From Kofleriaceae bacterium (GTDB lineage: Bacteria > Myxococcota_A > Polyangia > Haliangiales > Haliangiaceae), in assembly GCA_025357755.1 (NCBI GenBank), contig JANXOP010000049.1, positions 1 through 32,332 of the forward strand: 32,332 bases of DNA, written 5' to 3'. Shown piece by piece: positions 24,629 through 32,332 of the stretch; position 1 is the stretch's first letter, and each line of letters starts with the position of its first letter. The position numbers and the translations under genes were made by a program. Below the pieces are notes generated by a model that did no database searches, had not been told where the DNA came from, and saw nothing but the letters and a program-made list of their open reading frames with translations.

Positions 24629-25606
24629 GTGAAAGGCACCGACGTCGCCAAGGCCGCGAGCATCCTCGCGAGGGGCGGGCTCGTCGCGTTCCCGACCGAG
24701 ACCGTCTACGGCCTCGGCGGTGATGCCGCGAGTGAAGCTGCGGCCGCGAAGATCTTCGCGGTCAAAGGCCGACCGCGTGCGCACCCCCTGATCGTCCACC
24801 TCGCCCCCGGCGACCACGGCCGTCCACCGCGGCTCGATGGCTGGGCGCGCGAGATCCCCGAGCTCGCAAAGCGGCTGGTCGCGGTGGCGTGGCCAGGTCC
24901 GCTCACGGTGATCTTGAAGCGCGGGCCGCGGGTCGCGCTCGCGACCACGGGTGGCGCCGATACCGTCGGGGTGCGCGTGCCTTCGCATCCGCTCGCCCAG
25001 GAGTTACTGCGCGCGTTCGGCAGCGGCGTCGCGGCGCCGAGCGCGAATCGTTTCGGCGGGGTCAGCCCCACCACCGCCGAGCATGTCGTCCACGATCTCG
25101 GCAGCGAGATCGACTACGTGCTCGACGGGGGCGCGTGCTCGGTCGGCGTCGAATCGACGATCGTGGACTTCTCGCGCGGCATGCCGGTGCTGTTGCGGCC
25201 GGGCGGAATGGCGCGCTCCGCGATCGAAGCGATCGTCGGGCCGCTCGCGCTCGCCGATGCTGGAGCACCCGCGGCCCCGGGCACGCTCGCGAGCCACTAC
25301 GCGCCGCGCGCCGTGGTCATCGCGGTCGATCTACAAGATGTGCCCTCGGCGGTCGCGGCCGCGCGCGGCACGGTCGCGGTGCTCGCACCGGAGAGCGCCT
25401 TCCTCTTGTGGGTCGATCTGCCGGCGCTGGCGTATCGGCTCCCCGATGATCTCGACGGCATGGCGCGCAACCTCTACGCCGCGCTTCGAGATCTCGACGC
25501 GCAAGGCGTCGATGTCGTGATCGCCGCGTTGCCTCCTGCCATCGGGCTAGGCGAAGCTGTGGGCGATCGGCTCCGTCGCGCGGCGGGGCCCCGAGACAAA
25601 TCATGA
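24629..25606 (+). CDS. L-threonylcarbamoyladenylate synthase (Sua5/YwlC)
   Basis: A 325-residue enzyme that makes threonylcarbamoyl-AMP from threonine, bicarbonate and ATP, the first step of t6A modification of ANN-decoding tRNAs. [13 protein letters not shown] (about 21-33), KGRPRAHPL (K46, R48) and [11 protein letters not shown] (S138, N140) are the nucleotide-binding motifs. [10 protein letters not shown] and LRPGGM are further YrdC motifs. A C-terminal extension of about 100 residues, joined by a linker with [11 protein letters not shown], makes it the long Sua5 form. It starts with GTG and ends in an ATGA overlap with purE. Confidence 0.94.
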   Translation: MKGTDVAKAASILARGGLVAFPTETVYGLGGDAASEAAAAKIFAVKGRPRAHPLIVHLAPGDHGRPPRLDGWAREIPELAKRLVAVAWPGPLTVILKRGPRVALATTGGADTVGVRVPSHPLAQELLRAFGSGVAAPSANRFGGVSPTTAEHVVHDLGSEIDYVLDGGACSVGVESTIVDFSRGMPVLLRPGGMARSAIEAIVGPLALADAGAPAAPGTLASHYAPRAVVIAVDLQDVPSAVAAARGTVAVLAPESAFLLWVDLPALAYRLPDDLDGMARNLYAALRDLDAQGVDVVIAALPPAIGLGEAVGDRLRRAAGPRDKS

Positions 25607-26136
25607 CCGAGCCCAAGACTGGCGCTGGTACACCGAAGAAGCGAGGCGGTGCGACGCCCGCAAAGGTCGGCATCATCATGGGGTCGCACAGCGACTGGGC
25701 CACGATGAAGGCGGCCGCGGATCTGCTCGAAGAGCTCGGCGTTCCGTTCGAGAAGAAGATCGTGTCTGCGCATCGCACGCCGGACCTCTTGTTCACGTAC
25801 GCCGAAACCGCCGTCGAGCGCGGACTTCAGGTCATCATCGCGGGCGCCGGTGGCGCGGCGCACTTGCCGGGCATGTGCGCGGCAAAGACCCGGTTGCCCG
25901 TGCTCGGCGTGCCGGTCCAATCGCGGGTGTTGAACGGCATCGATTCGCTGCTCTCGATCGTCCAGATGCCGAAAGGCATCCCGGTCGGCACGCTCGCGAT
26001 CGGAGAAGCGGGCGCGGCGAACGCGGCCTTGATGGCGGTCTCGATCCTCGCGCTCAACGATCCGGGGCTCGCACGCAAGTACGACGCGTATCGCGAGTGG
26101 CAGACCACCCGCGTCCTCGGAGATCAGCTGCCATGA
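25603..26136 (+). CDS. purE: N5-carboxyaminoimidazole ribonucleotide mutase (PurE)
   Basis: A 177-residue class I PurE, which converts N5-CAIR to CAIR in de novo purine synthesis. Signatures are [19 protein letters not shown] (55-60), [11 protein letters not shown] and [22 protein letters not shown]. About 20 extra Lys/Pro/Gly residues precede the fold. PurK, which supplies the substrate, is encoded 10 bp downstream. The ATGA overlap with the Sua5 gene puts tRNA modification and purine synthesis in one transcript. Confidence 0.97.
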   Translation: MTEPKTGAGTPKKRGGATPAKVGIIMGSHSDWATMKAAADLLEELGVPFEKKIVSAHRTPDLLFTYAETAVERGLQVIIAGAGGAAHLPGMCAAKTRLPVLGVPVQSRVLNGIDSLLSIVQMPKGIPVGTLAIGEAGAANAALMAVSILALNDPGLARKYDAYREWQTTRVLGDQLP

Positions 26137-26146
26137 GCGCAAGACG

Positions 26147-27289
26147 ATGACGCACGCTCCGATCTTGCCAGGCCAGACCATCGGCGTGCTCGGCGGCGGC
26201 CAGCTGGGTCGCATGATGGCGCTCGCCGCGCGCCGCATGGGCTACCGGATCGTCGTCCTCGATCCGAATCCACGCTGCCCGACCGCGCAGGTCTCCGACG
26301 GGGTCGTCGTCGGCGCGCTCGACGACCACGAGGCCGCGATCCTGCTCGCGAAGCAGGTCGACGTGGTCACGCTCGACACCGAGCACGTGCCGGCCGAGAT
26401 CCTCGACGCGATCGAGCAATACGCGCCCGTCCGTCCTGGTCCGTCGGTGTTGCGGACGATCCAGGATCGTCAGGTCCAGAAGCAATTCCTCGATCAGCTC
26501 GGCGTGCCGCAAGCCGCCTGGGCACCGGTCGATAGCGAGCTCGGCCTGCGCGCGAGCCTCGAAGCATTCGGCGGCCAGGGCATCATCAAGCACCGCCGCT
26601 CGGGCTACGACGGCAAGGGCCAGCTCCGCGTCGACAAGATTTCGGAGACCTCGAACGCGTGGAGCTGGTTGCGCGGGACCGAGGCCGTGATCGAGGACAT
26701 CGTCCCGTTCACGCGCGAGATCAGCGCGGTGATCGCGCGCAGCGTGCTCGGTGAAGTGCGGGCGTTTCCGATCGCGGAGAACGTGCATCGCAAGCACATC
26801 CTCCACACCACGCGCGCACCGGCGCAGCTCGCGGTCGAGGCGAGCCAGCGGGTCAACGACATCGCGCTCACGATCGCCGAGGCGCTTCACCACGTCGGCG
26901 TGCTCGCGGTCGAGATGTTCGAGCTGCCCAGTGGCGAGCTCCTCGTCAACGAGATCGCACCGCGGACCCACAACAGCGGGCACTTCACCTGGGGCGCGTG
27001 CGCGACCTCGCAATTCGAGCAGCACGTGCGCGCGATCTGCGGGCTGCGCCTCGCCGATCCGCGGATGCTCTCGGGCTCGGTCATGGTCAACCTCCTCGGA
27101 GATCTGTGGGCGAAGGGCACCCCCGCCTGGCGGACCGTCATCGATCGACCGGAGGCACACCTCCATCTCTATGGCAAAGTGGCGCCCGCGCCGGGCCGAA
27201 AAATGGGCCACGTCCTGCTCCTCGACGACGACACCGATCGCGCGCTCGAAGTCGCCGAGCAGTTGATCCAGTCCCTGACGGTAAGTTAG
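26147..27289 (+). CDS. purK: N5-carboxyaminoimidazole ribonucleotide synthase (PurK)
   Basis: A 380-residue ATP-grasp enzyme that makes N5-CAIR from AIR, ATP and bicarbonate. Seen are the N-terminal GVLGGGQLGRMMALAARRMG, the ATP-grasp RRSGYDGKGQ, the metal-binding NEIAPRTHNSGHFTWGAC and the closing GDLW and HLYGK segments typical of PurK. Length and order are normal. It is the last gene of the GST-Sua5-PurE-PurK set; the FHA gene begins 32 bp later, apparently from its own promoter. Confidence 0.97.
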   Translation: MTHAPILPGQTIGVLGGGQLGRMMALAARRMGYRIVVLDPNPRCPTAQVSDGVVVGALDDHEAAILLAKQVDVVTLDTEHVPAEILDAIEQYAPVRPGPSVLRTIQDRQVQKQFLDQLGVPQAAWAPVDSELGLRASLEAFGGQGIIKHRRSGYDGKGQLRVDKISETSNAWSWLRGTEAVIEDIVPFTREISAVIARSVLGEVRAFPIAENVHRKHILHTTRAPAQLAVEASQRVNDIALTIAEALHHVGVLAVEMFELPSGELLVNEIAPRTHNSGHFTWGACATSQFEQHVRAICGLRLADPRMLSGSVMVNLLGDLWAKGTPAWRTVIDRPEAHLHLYGKVAPAPGRKMGHVLLLDDDTDRALEVAEQLIQSLTVS

Positions 27290-27306
27290 CTCCCAGACGT
27301 GATAAT
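27276..27306 (+). promoter_or_regulatory. Possible promoter of the FHA/coiled-coil gene
   Basis: GATAAT (27301-27306) preceded by TG fits an extended -10. TGACGG at 27276 is a poor -35 at 19-bp spacing. The predicted transcript would have a leader of about 10 nt, with CAGGGA directly before the ATG at 27322. Confidence 0.3.
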
Positions 27307-27321
27307 TTCGTCGCTCAGGGA

Positions 27322-30300
27322 ATGGCGACCCTCGTCTATAGCGACGTCGACGGGACCGACCGCTCGTTCGCGCTAGGTGCCGAACCGATCTTGGTCGGGC
27401 GCTCGCCCGAGTGCGCGATCCGGAGCGAGGACCCGCGCGTCTCGCGCACGCACGCGCGCTTCTTCCTCGAGCACGGCGCCCTGTGGGTCGAGGATCTCGG
27501 TAGCTCGAACGGCATCTACGTCGGACCGCAGAAGGTCCAGCGCGCGCCCGTGCCGACCGGCGAGATCGTCCTCGTCGGTAGTTTGATGATCCGGCTGCTG
27601 CCGGCGAGCGGCACCCTCCCACCGCCGATGGGCCTGCACGGCACGCTCGCGCAGTGGTTGGAGATGGAGCGCAAGGCCCGCTCTGCGGTCGAGGACGAGC
27701 GCGATGCGTTCGTGAATCGCGTCGGTCAGTTGTTCGAAGAGATCAAGGCGTTCCGCGATGCGCAGGCGGCGCACGAAGCGGAAGCGACCGACCTGCGCGG
27801 CGAGCTCGAGCAGCTGCAGCGTCAGAGCTCCGCCGAGCTCGAGCAGGTCAAGCTCGAGCTCGCGAAGGCGCGCGAAGCCAAGATGATCGCGGAGACCACC
27901 GCGGGCATGCAGACGGCGGAGCGGCTCGCCGAATCCGACATCATGATCTCGGGCCTCCAGCACGAGGTCGCGAAGCTGCGCGACGCGAGCGCGGCTGCTC
28001 GAGACGACGGCCGCGAGACCGCGCTCGCGGATCAGCTCGCCGCCGCGACGCTGCGCGCCGACAAAGCCGAAAAAGATCTCGCGAACGCGCAGATCCGGGC
28101 GCAGGGCGCCGAGCGCAACCTGTCGGCGGCGAACACGTCGGCGGCAAAGGCCGAGACCAAGGCGAGCGAGCTCGAGCACAAGCTCTCCGAGCTCGGCGGG
28201 TCGCGCGGTCAGCTCGAAACGGATCTCGCGACCGCCCGCGAGCAGCTCCTGGCGCTCGAGGCGCGCACCAGCGGTCTGACGCCGAGCGCGAAGCTCGATG
28301 CAGCCGAGGCGCGCGCCACCAAGCTCGCGACCGAGCTCGCGGAGGTTTCGCAGATCCGGATCGAGCTGCGCGATCGCGTCAACGAGCTCGAGACCTCGGT
28401 CTCCGATGCGCGCGCGGCGAAAGCTTCGAGCGTCGAAGCCGAGAAGCGAGTGCAAGCTACGCTCGCCGAGGCGCAGACCAAGGCCCGGGTCGAGCTCGCG
28501 GCGGCGCACGCGAAGATCGGCGAGCTCGAAGCACGGCTCAAAGAGACCGGCACCGTCGAAGCCGAGATCGCGGCCTCGCGCAAGGCGCGCGACGAAGCGC
28601 AGGCCTTGGTCGCGGTCTCGGAGAAGCGCGCCCTCGAGGCACTACAACGCGCCGACGATCAAGACAAGCGCGCGAGCGCAGCCGACACGATGGCCAAGGC
28701 GATGGCCAAGGACGTCGCCGAGGCCCTCCGCCGCGCGGTCGAGGCCGATGCGAAGGCGCGCGCCGTGTCGCGCGAGCTCGCGGGCGCCCACAAGAAAGCT
28801 GCCGATGCCGAGACGAAGGCGCTCGGCGTCAACGAGGCCGAGGATCGCGCGAAGGCGGCCGAAGCGCGTGCGCAAGAGATCGCCGCGAGCGTGGCGGCGC
28901 AGCTCGCCGAGCTCGAGACCAAGCTCACGACCGCATCGACCGCGACGATCACCGAGCTTCGCGACAAGCTCGCCGCGACGCAGCGCGAGCTCGCCGCCGA
29001 GCGCGGCTCGGCGATGGCGCTCGTCACGCACAAGACCGCGATCGAGCGCGAGCTCACCGAGCTCAAGGTTGCGAGCGCCGAGATGTCCGAGGCTGCCGAG
29101 AAGCTCGCGGCCGCCGAAGTCCAGATCGAGCAACTCGAGGAGCGCGTCCAGGATCTCGAGAGTGGCATCGCGGTCGAGCAGACGGCCTCGAAGTCCTCGG
29201 TCGACGAGCAACGCGCGAAGGCCCAGAAGCTCGAAGAGCAGCTCGGCGAAGCGAAGGCCGCCGCGAAGACGGCCCTCAAGACCGCGGCGAGCCTCGAGAA
29301 GCGCGTCGATGCCTACGAGACCGAGCTCGCGAGTGCCAAGCAGGTCGGCGCCACGATCGAGGCCGAGCTCGCAGCCGCCAAGCAACTCGCCTCCGAGCTC
29401 GAAGTCGTGCGGGGTGCAGCGAGCGATGCCGAGCGTCGTGCGATCGCGGCGGAATCGCAGATCGAAGCGCTCGCCGCGAAGGCCGAGGCCGCGGACCTCG
29501 CGATCGGCCACGCCGCGGCCTTGCAACGCCAACTCGACGAGTCGCTCCAGAAGCTGAGCTGGCTCGAGCGCGATCAAGCCGGCCGCAGCGGGACCGACGA
29601 GAAGATCGCGCAGCTCGACGCGCAGCTCGACGACGCGGAGAATCGCGCCCGGGCTGCCGACCAGCAGGCGCGCGCGGCCGAGGCGCATGCCCGCGAGTAC
29701 GCGGATCGGATCCGCGAGGGCGTGAAGCGCGCTTCCGAGCTCGAAGCCGAGCTCGAAGCGACGAAGCTCGCCGAGCAATCGGCGCACGCGCAAGTCGAGG
29801 ACCTGGAGGGCCAGGCGCACGACGCGCAAGCGATCGTGCGCGAGCTCGAAGCGAAGCTCCGCGCCTCCGAGCAGCGCTCTAACGAAGTCGATACCCGTGC
29901 CCGCGATATCGAACAGCGTGCAAAGGATGCTGCCGAGCGGATCGTCGATGCCGAGCGCCGCGCACGCGACGCCACGAATCAGGTCGCCGAGCTCGGCCAG
30001 ATGCTCGCTGCGGCCGAGGCGCAGATCAACGACATCCGCACGAACGGCAGCGGTGGTAACGCTGGCCTCGAGCGCCAGCTCGCGGCGGCTCAGCAGCGGA
30101 TCGGCGAGCTCAAGCGCGAAGTCGACGCCGCCGAGAATGTTCGCCAGTTCGCGGCGAACACCGAGCGCGAGATCGCACAGCTCGAACGCGAGCTCCGCGA
30201 GACCAAGGCCAAGGCAGCGCAGGTCTTGCTCGAGCGCGACAACCTCGAATCGCAGCTCCGCGATCTCCGCGAGGACGACGAGACCAACGCGCGTGGCGTG

Positions 30301-30702
30301 CCCGAGGCACCGGCAGTCGATCTGTCGCGCTACACCCAGCTCGTGTCGCGCTCGGCCGAGCTCGAGCAACGCAACCTCAAGCTCGAGAAGGAGCAGGTCG
30401 TGGTGCGTCGGTTGCTCGCCGAAGCCGAGGCGAAGGTCGAGGCGCAGCAGCGTGCGCACGAGGACGAGCCGACCAACACCGGCAACGCGATGCCCATCGA
30501 GTTCGCCGAGCACCTGAGCGTGCTCGAAGAATCGATCGATTCGCTCAAGGCCAACATGCGCGCGGCCAGTGACGAGACCGCGATGATGGAGCAGAGCGAC
30601 TCGGTCGCGGCCGTCTCGCAAGCCGTCTCGCAAGCCGCGGAGCACGTCGAGCGTGCGCGCGACGCGCTGAAGATCTTGACCGTCATGGTCGCCAAGCAGT
30701 GA
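27322..30702 (+). CDS. FHA-domain protein with a very long coiled coil
   Basis: A 1126-residue cytoplasmic protein. Residues 1-95 are an FHA domain, which binds phosphothreonine: LVGRSPECAI (G26, R27), RVSRTHARF (S41, H44) and SSNGIYV (N63, G64) are the key contacts. After a short Pro/Gly hinge, residues from about 115 to 1120 are almost unbroken Ala/Glu/Lys/Arg heptads (ELEQLQRQSSAELEQVKLEL and so on), enough for a rod of over 100 nm if continuous. It resembles cytoskeletal or polarity scaffolds of myxobacteria, with the FHA head recruiting a kinase target. The start was chosen at MATLVYSDVDG; the open frame extends back into purK without meaning. The stop overlaps the next gene. Confidence 0.88.
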   Translation: MATLVYSDVDGTDRSFALGAEPILVGRSPECAIRSEDPRVSRTHARFFLEHGALWVEDLGSSNGIYVGPQKVQRAPVPTGEIVLVGSLMIRLLPASGTLPPPMGLHGTLAQWLEMERKARSAVEDERDAFVNRVGQLFEEIKAFRDAQAAHEAEATDLRGELEQLQRQSSAELEQVKLELAKAREAKMIAETTAGMQTAERLAESDIMISGLQHEVAKLRDASAAARDDGRETALADQLAAATLRADKAEKDLANAQIRAQGAERNLSAANTSAAKAETKASELEHKLSELGGSRGQLETDLATAREQLLALEARTSGLTPSAKLDAAEARATKLATELAEVSQIRIELRDRVNELETSVSDARAAKASSVEAEKRVQATLAEAQTKARVELAAAHAKIGELEARLKETGTVEAEIAASRKARDEAQALVAVSEKRALEALQRADDQDKRASAADTMAKAMAKDVAEALRRAVEADAKARAVSRELAGAHKKAADAETKALGVNEAEDRAKAAEARAQEIAASVAAQLAELETKLTTASTATITELRDKLAATQRELAAERGSAMALVTHKTAIERELTELKVASAEMSEAAEKLAAAEVQIEQLEERVQDLESGIAVEQTASKSSVDEQRAKAQKLEEQLGEAKAAAKTALKTAASLEKRVDAYETELASAKQVGATIEAELAAAKQLASELEVVRGAASDAERRAIAAESQIEALAAKAEAADLAIGHAAALQRQLDESLQKLSWLERDQAGRSGTDEKIAQLDAQLDDAENRARAADQQARAAEAHAREYADRIREGVKRASELEAELEATKLAEQSAHAQVEDLEGQAHDAQAIVRELEAKLRASEQRSNEVDTRARDIEQRAKDAAERIVDAERRARDATNQVAELGQMLAAAEAQINDIRTNGSGGNAGLERQLAAAQQRIGELKREVDAAENVRQFAANTEREIAQLERELRETKAKAAQVLLERDNLESQLRDLREDDETNARGVPEAPAVDLSRYTQLVSRSAELEQRNLKLEKEQVVVRRLLAEAEAKVEAQQRAHEDEPTNTGNAMPIEFAEHLSVLEESIDSLKANMRAASDETAMMEQSDSVAAVSQAVSQAAEHVERARDALKILTVMVAKQ

Positions 30703-31373
30703 AAGCTGGCCTTGCATGGCTCGCCGCCATGCGAACCGCGCTGAAAGCGCCGGCCTGCACGCTCGAGCCAGCCGAAGTGAAGAGACTGCCCTGGTCCGCG
30801 CCGATGTCGGCGGTCGCGTACGTGTGGCGCGAAGACGGCAGGATCCGGACCGCCGCTCGCGACCAGCCAGCCGGCGCCTGGAACCTGGTGGTTCGAGCCC
30901 TCCGCATGCAGGGTGCGCCGCATGATCGATATCTCGAGCTCGTCAACGAGCTTCATCGCGCAGGTGCGTTGCTCGACGCGCAGCTCGGCTGGATGCAAGC
31001 GCGCATGATCTACGATACCGACGATCAGGACGCGCTGTACGCGTCGCTCTTTGCGAAGCCGCCGGCGATCGCGCGCGAAATGAGTACGCGCTCGGCGGCC
31101 GCGATGCTCGAGCGCAGCTTTCGGCTGGCTACCTCGAAGGCCGCGACCGATCGCCTGCACCTCGCGTTCGAGATCACCGAGCACGTCAGCGAGGCGATGA
31201 CGGACGTCAAAGGCCTGCGCCGCGCGAAGTTTATCGAGGCGATGGACCGCGCGATCGGCGCGCTCGCGAAGAGCAAAGAGCCGGCGGTGCTCGATCACGT
31301 GAGGCTCGCGCGCCAGGCCTGGGCCCGTGCGTACGCGTACCTCGCTGACTTCCGCGACGGCCTTCCGAAGTAG
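30699..31373 (+). CDS. Hypothetical helical protein coupled to the FHA/coiled-coil gene
   Basis: A 224-residue protein starting at a GTG that overlaps the FHA gene stop (GTGA); an ATG at 30729 (MRTALKAP) is an alternative. It is mostly helical without a signal peptide. The N-terminal part has VAYVWREDGRIRTAARDQP; the rest includes RYLELVNELHRAGALLDAQ and DRLHLAFEITEHVSEAMTD, which could be a four-helix or TPR-like fold. No family is recognised. Co-translation suggests it works with the FHA protein, perhaps as a binding partner. Confidence 0.65.
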   Translation: MKAGLAWLAAMRTALKAPACTLEPAEVKRLPWSAPMSAVAYVWREDGRIRTAARDQPAGAWNLVVRALRMQGAPHDRYLELVNELHRAGALLDAQLGWMQARMIYDTDDQDALYASLFAKPPAIAREMSTRSAAAMLERSFRLATSKAATDRLHLAFEITEHVSEAMTDVKGLRRAKFIEAMDRAIGALAKSKEPAVLDHVRLARQAWARAYAYLADFRDGLPK

Positions 31374-31474
31374 GTTGGCCGCGGGCCGAGGTGCCCGGAC
31401 GGTCACGAAGCAACGAAGCGCAGAGAGGCCGAAGCGAAGCGGGGAGGCGGCTGCGCCGCGGCGTACGCGGCCCT
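31374..31474. other. Intergenic region between convergent genes
   Basis: A 101-bp gap holding the 15-mer CGGACGGTCACGAAG (31396-31410) shared with 18356-18370 and a GCGGC-TGC-GCCGC stem near 31448-31460. A GCCCT-TCAGG-AGGGC stem (31470-31484) covers the stop of the esterase gene. No T-tract is seen. Confidence 0.35.
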
Positions 31475-32332
31475 TCAGGAGGGCTTGGCAACGTGCTCTT
31501 GCAACCACTTCAAGCTCTCGACCTCGCGCGGCGCCCAGAACTTGAAGCTGTGATTGCCCGGACCCATGAAGTACGCGTGGTCGATGTGGCGCGAGAGTAA
31601 GACGTCGTGGACGTACGCCGCCTGGTCGAAGAAGTGGAATTCGTCCTCGGTGCCGCAGTCGAGATAGAGCGCGGGCTTGCCGGGAGACATCTTCGCGATC
31701 AGGCGCTCGGGATCGTGGGCGACCCAGTTCGCCTTATCGTGGCCGTAGATACCGACGACCCAGTCGATCAGGTCGTTGCCCGTCGAGCCAGGCTTCGGTG
31801 CATCGGCGAACGTGACATCGTTCGGATGACCCGCGTTGTAGGGATGCGGCGCCTGGTAGGTCAGGCCGATCGCGCCGGAGTGGCTCGCCGCCGCCGCGAA
31901 CAGATCCGGGTGACGCAGCGCGAGCTCCCACGCGCCGAGGCCGCCCATCGACATGCCGGCGATGCCGCGCGCCGCGCCGCTCGCGTTCGTGTGGTAGTGA
32001 CCGTCGACGTCGCTCAACAGATCTTTGACGATGTACGTCTCGTACATCGAGTGCTTCACGCACGTCTTCTTCGGATTCTTCATCTGTGGCGCGAACAGCC
32101 CGGTGCCATCCTTCATGCACGCGTCGAAATCGACCGGCTTGTCAGAATCGGCGTAGAAGCCGTCATCGCCGTCGGGCATCACGAGGATCGCGTCGAGGTG
32201 CAGCTGGTCGGCGACCTTGTCGAGTTGGCCGCCCTTGACCCAGCTGTGCTCGTCGCCGGTGATGCCGTGCAGGTAGTAGAAGACCGGCCACTTCTTGTCG
32301 GGGTTCGTCGCGTAATCGATCGGTAGATAGAC
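31475..32332 (-). CDS. Alpha/beta-hydrolase esterase, N-terminus cut by window edge
   Basis: The last 285 residues of an esterase-D-like hydrolase, open to the right end. FYYLHGITGDEHSW holds the oxyanion HG motif, GMSMGGLGAWELALRHP the nucleophilic serine (GxSxG), and LYLDCGTEDEFHFFD and GPGNHSFKFW the likely acid and histidine. Layout and the HSFKFW ending fit the putative-esterase family of S-formylglutathione hydrolases, feruloyl esterases and mycolyltransferase-like enzymes. A segment around DACMKDGTGLFAPQMKNPKK with two cysteines is a likely insertion, suggesting a secreted enzyme, but the signal region is outside the window. The start and substrate cannot be given. Confidence 0.85.
   Translation of the reverse strand, partial: VYLPIDYATNPDKKWPVFYYLHGITGDEHSWVKGGQLDKVADQLHLDAILVMPDGDDGFYADSDKPVDFDACMKDGTGLFAPQMKNPKKTCVKHSMYETYIVKDLLSDVDGHYHTNASGAARGIAGMSMGGLGAWELALRHPDLFAAAASHSGAIGLTYQAPHPYNAGHPNDVTFADAPKPGSTGNDLIDWVVGIYGHDKANWVAHDPERLIAKMSPGKPALYLDCGTEDEFHFFDQAAYVHDVLLSRHIDHAYFMGPGNHSFKFWAPREVESLKWLQEHVAKPS

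Noticed and set aside
28642..30717. Antisense open frame of 691 codons opposite the FHA/coiled-coil gene
   Set aside because: Leu/Arg/Gly-rich mirror of heptad repeats caused by GC3 bias; no domain, and the sense strand has a clear FHA domain.
30880..30905. tRNA-like T-arm GGTTCGAGCCC
   Set aside because: Lies inside a coding frame; no acceptor stem, anticodon arm or CCA in the right places.

Overview
The window is GC-rich, strongly GC3-biased DNA of a myxobacterium-like organism (Myxococcota, possibly Haliangiales/Kofleriaceae; inferred from gene content, not from a marker gene). Supporting traits are an internal MYXO-CTERM-like segment, a Hanks-type (pseudo)kinase, a giant FHA/coiled-coil protein, two histidine kinases, M16 peptidases, Lys/Ala/Pro histone-H1-like tails and many hypothetical envelope proteins. 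Genes are dense and often overlap by ATGA or GTGA. I see no rRNA, tRNA, CRISPR array, transposase or integrase.

Layout. 1-1156 (minus): a lipoprotein, a GNAT acetyltransferase and the start of a truncated gene. 1194-4576 (plus): a two-domain M16 peptidase coupled to a CPBP membrane protease. 4569-6783 (minus): a FIST-domain protein coupled to a soluble histidine kinase. 6801-8053 (plus): a ParA ATPase with an N-terminal zinc ribbon, coupled to a ribbon-helix-helix protein. 8094-9929 (minus): an SH3 / charged linker / SH3 / beta-barrel protein. 10077-11024 (plus): an orphan gp19-like tail-tube protein. 11025-11714: the only long gene-free stretch, full of 18-bp palindromic tandem repeats and closed by a strong bidirectional terminator. 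11715-12749 (minus): a zinc-ribbon / Tudor-like / H1-tail protein. 12938-16469 (plus): histidine kinase, OmpR-type regulator and a membrane-anchored pseudokinase. 16523-18229 (minus): a secreted zinc phospholipase C-like domain, MYXO-CTERM-like segment and barrel in one frame. 18443-23429 (minus): a five-gene set of TonB-like protein, ABC ATPase, ABC permease, membrane protein and HEAT-repeat protein. 23532-24029 (minus): a SixA-like phosphatase. 24044-27289 (plus): GST, Sua5/YwlC, PurE, PurK. 27322-31373 (plus): the FHA/coiled-coil protein coupled to a small hypothetical. 31475-32332 (minus): an esterase cut by the window end.

The housekeeping part is small: purine synthesis (PurE/PurK) and tRNA t6A synthesis (Sua5). 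Most of the rest is signalling, envelope biogenesis and subcellular organisation. The best candidates for undescribed biology are the zinc-ribbon ParA with its RHH partner, the two-component system carrying a pseudokinase, the zinc-ribbon/Tudor/H1-like protein next to the palindromic repeat field, and the TonB/ABC/HEAT cluster. All functions are read from sequence motifs; none was tested by database search.
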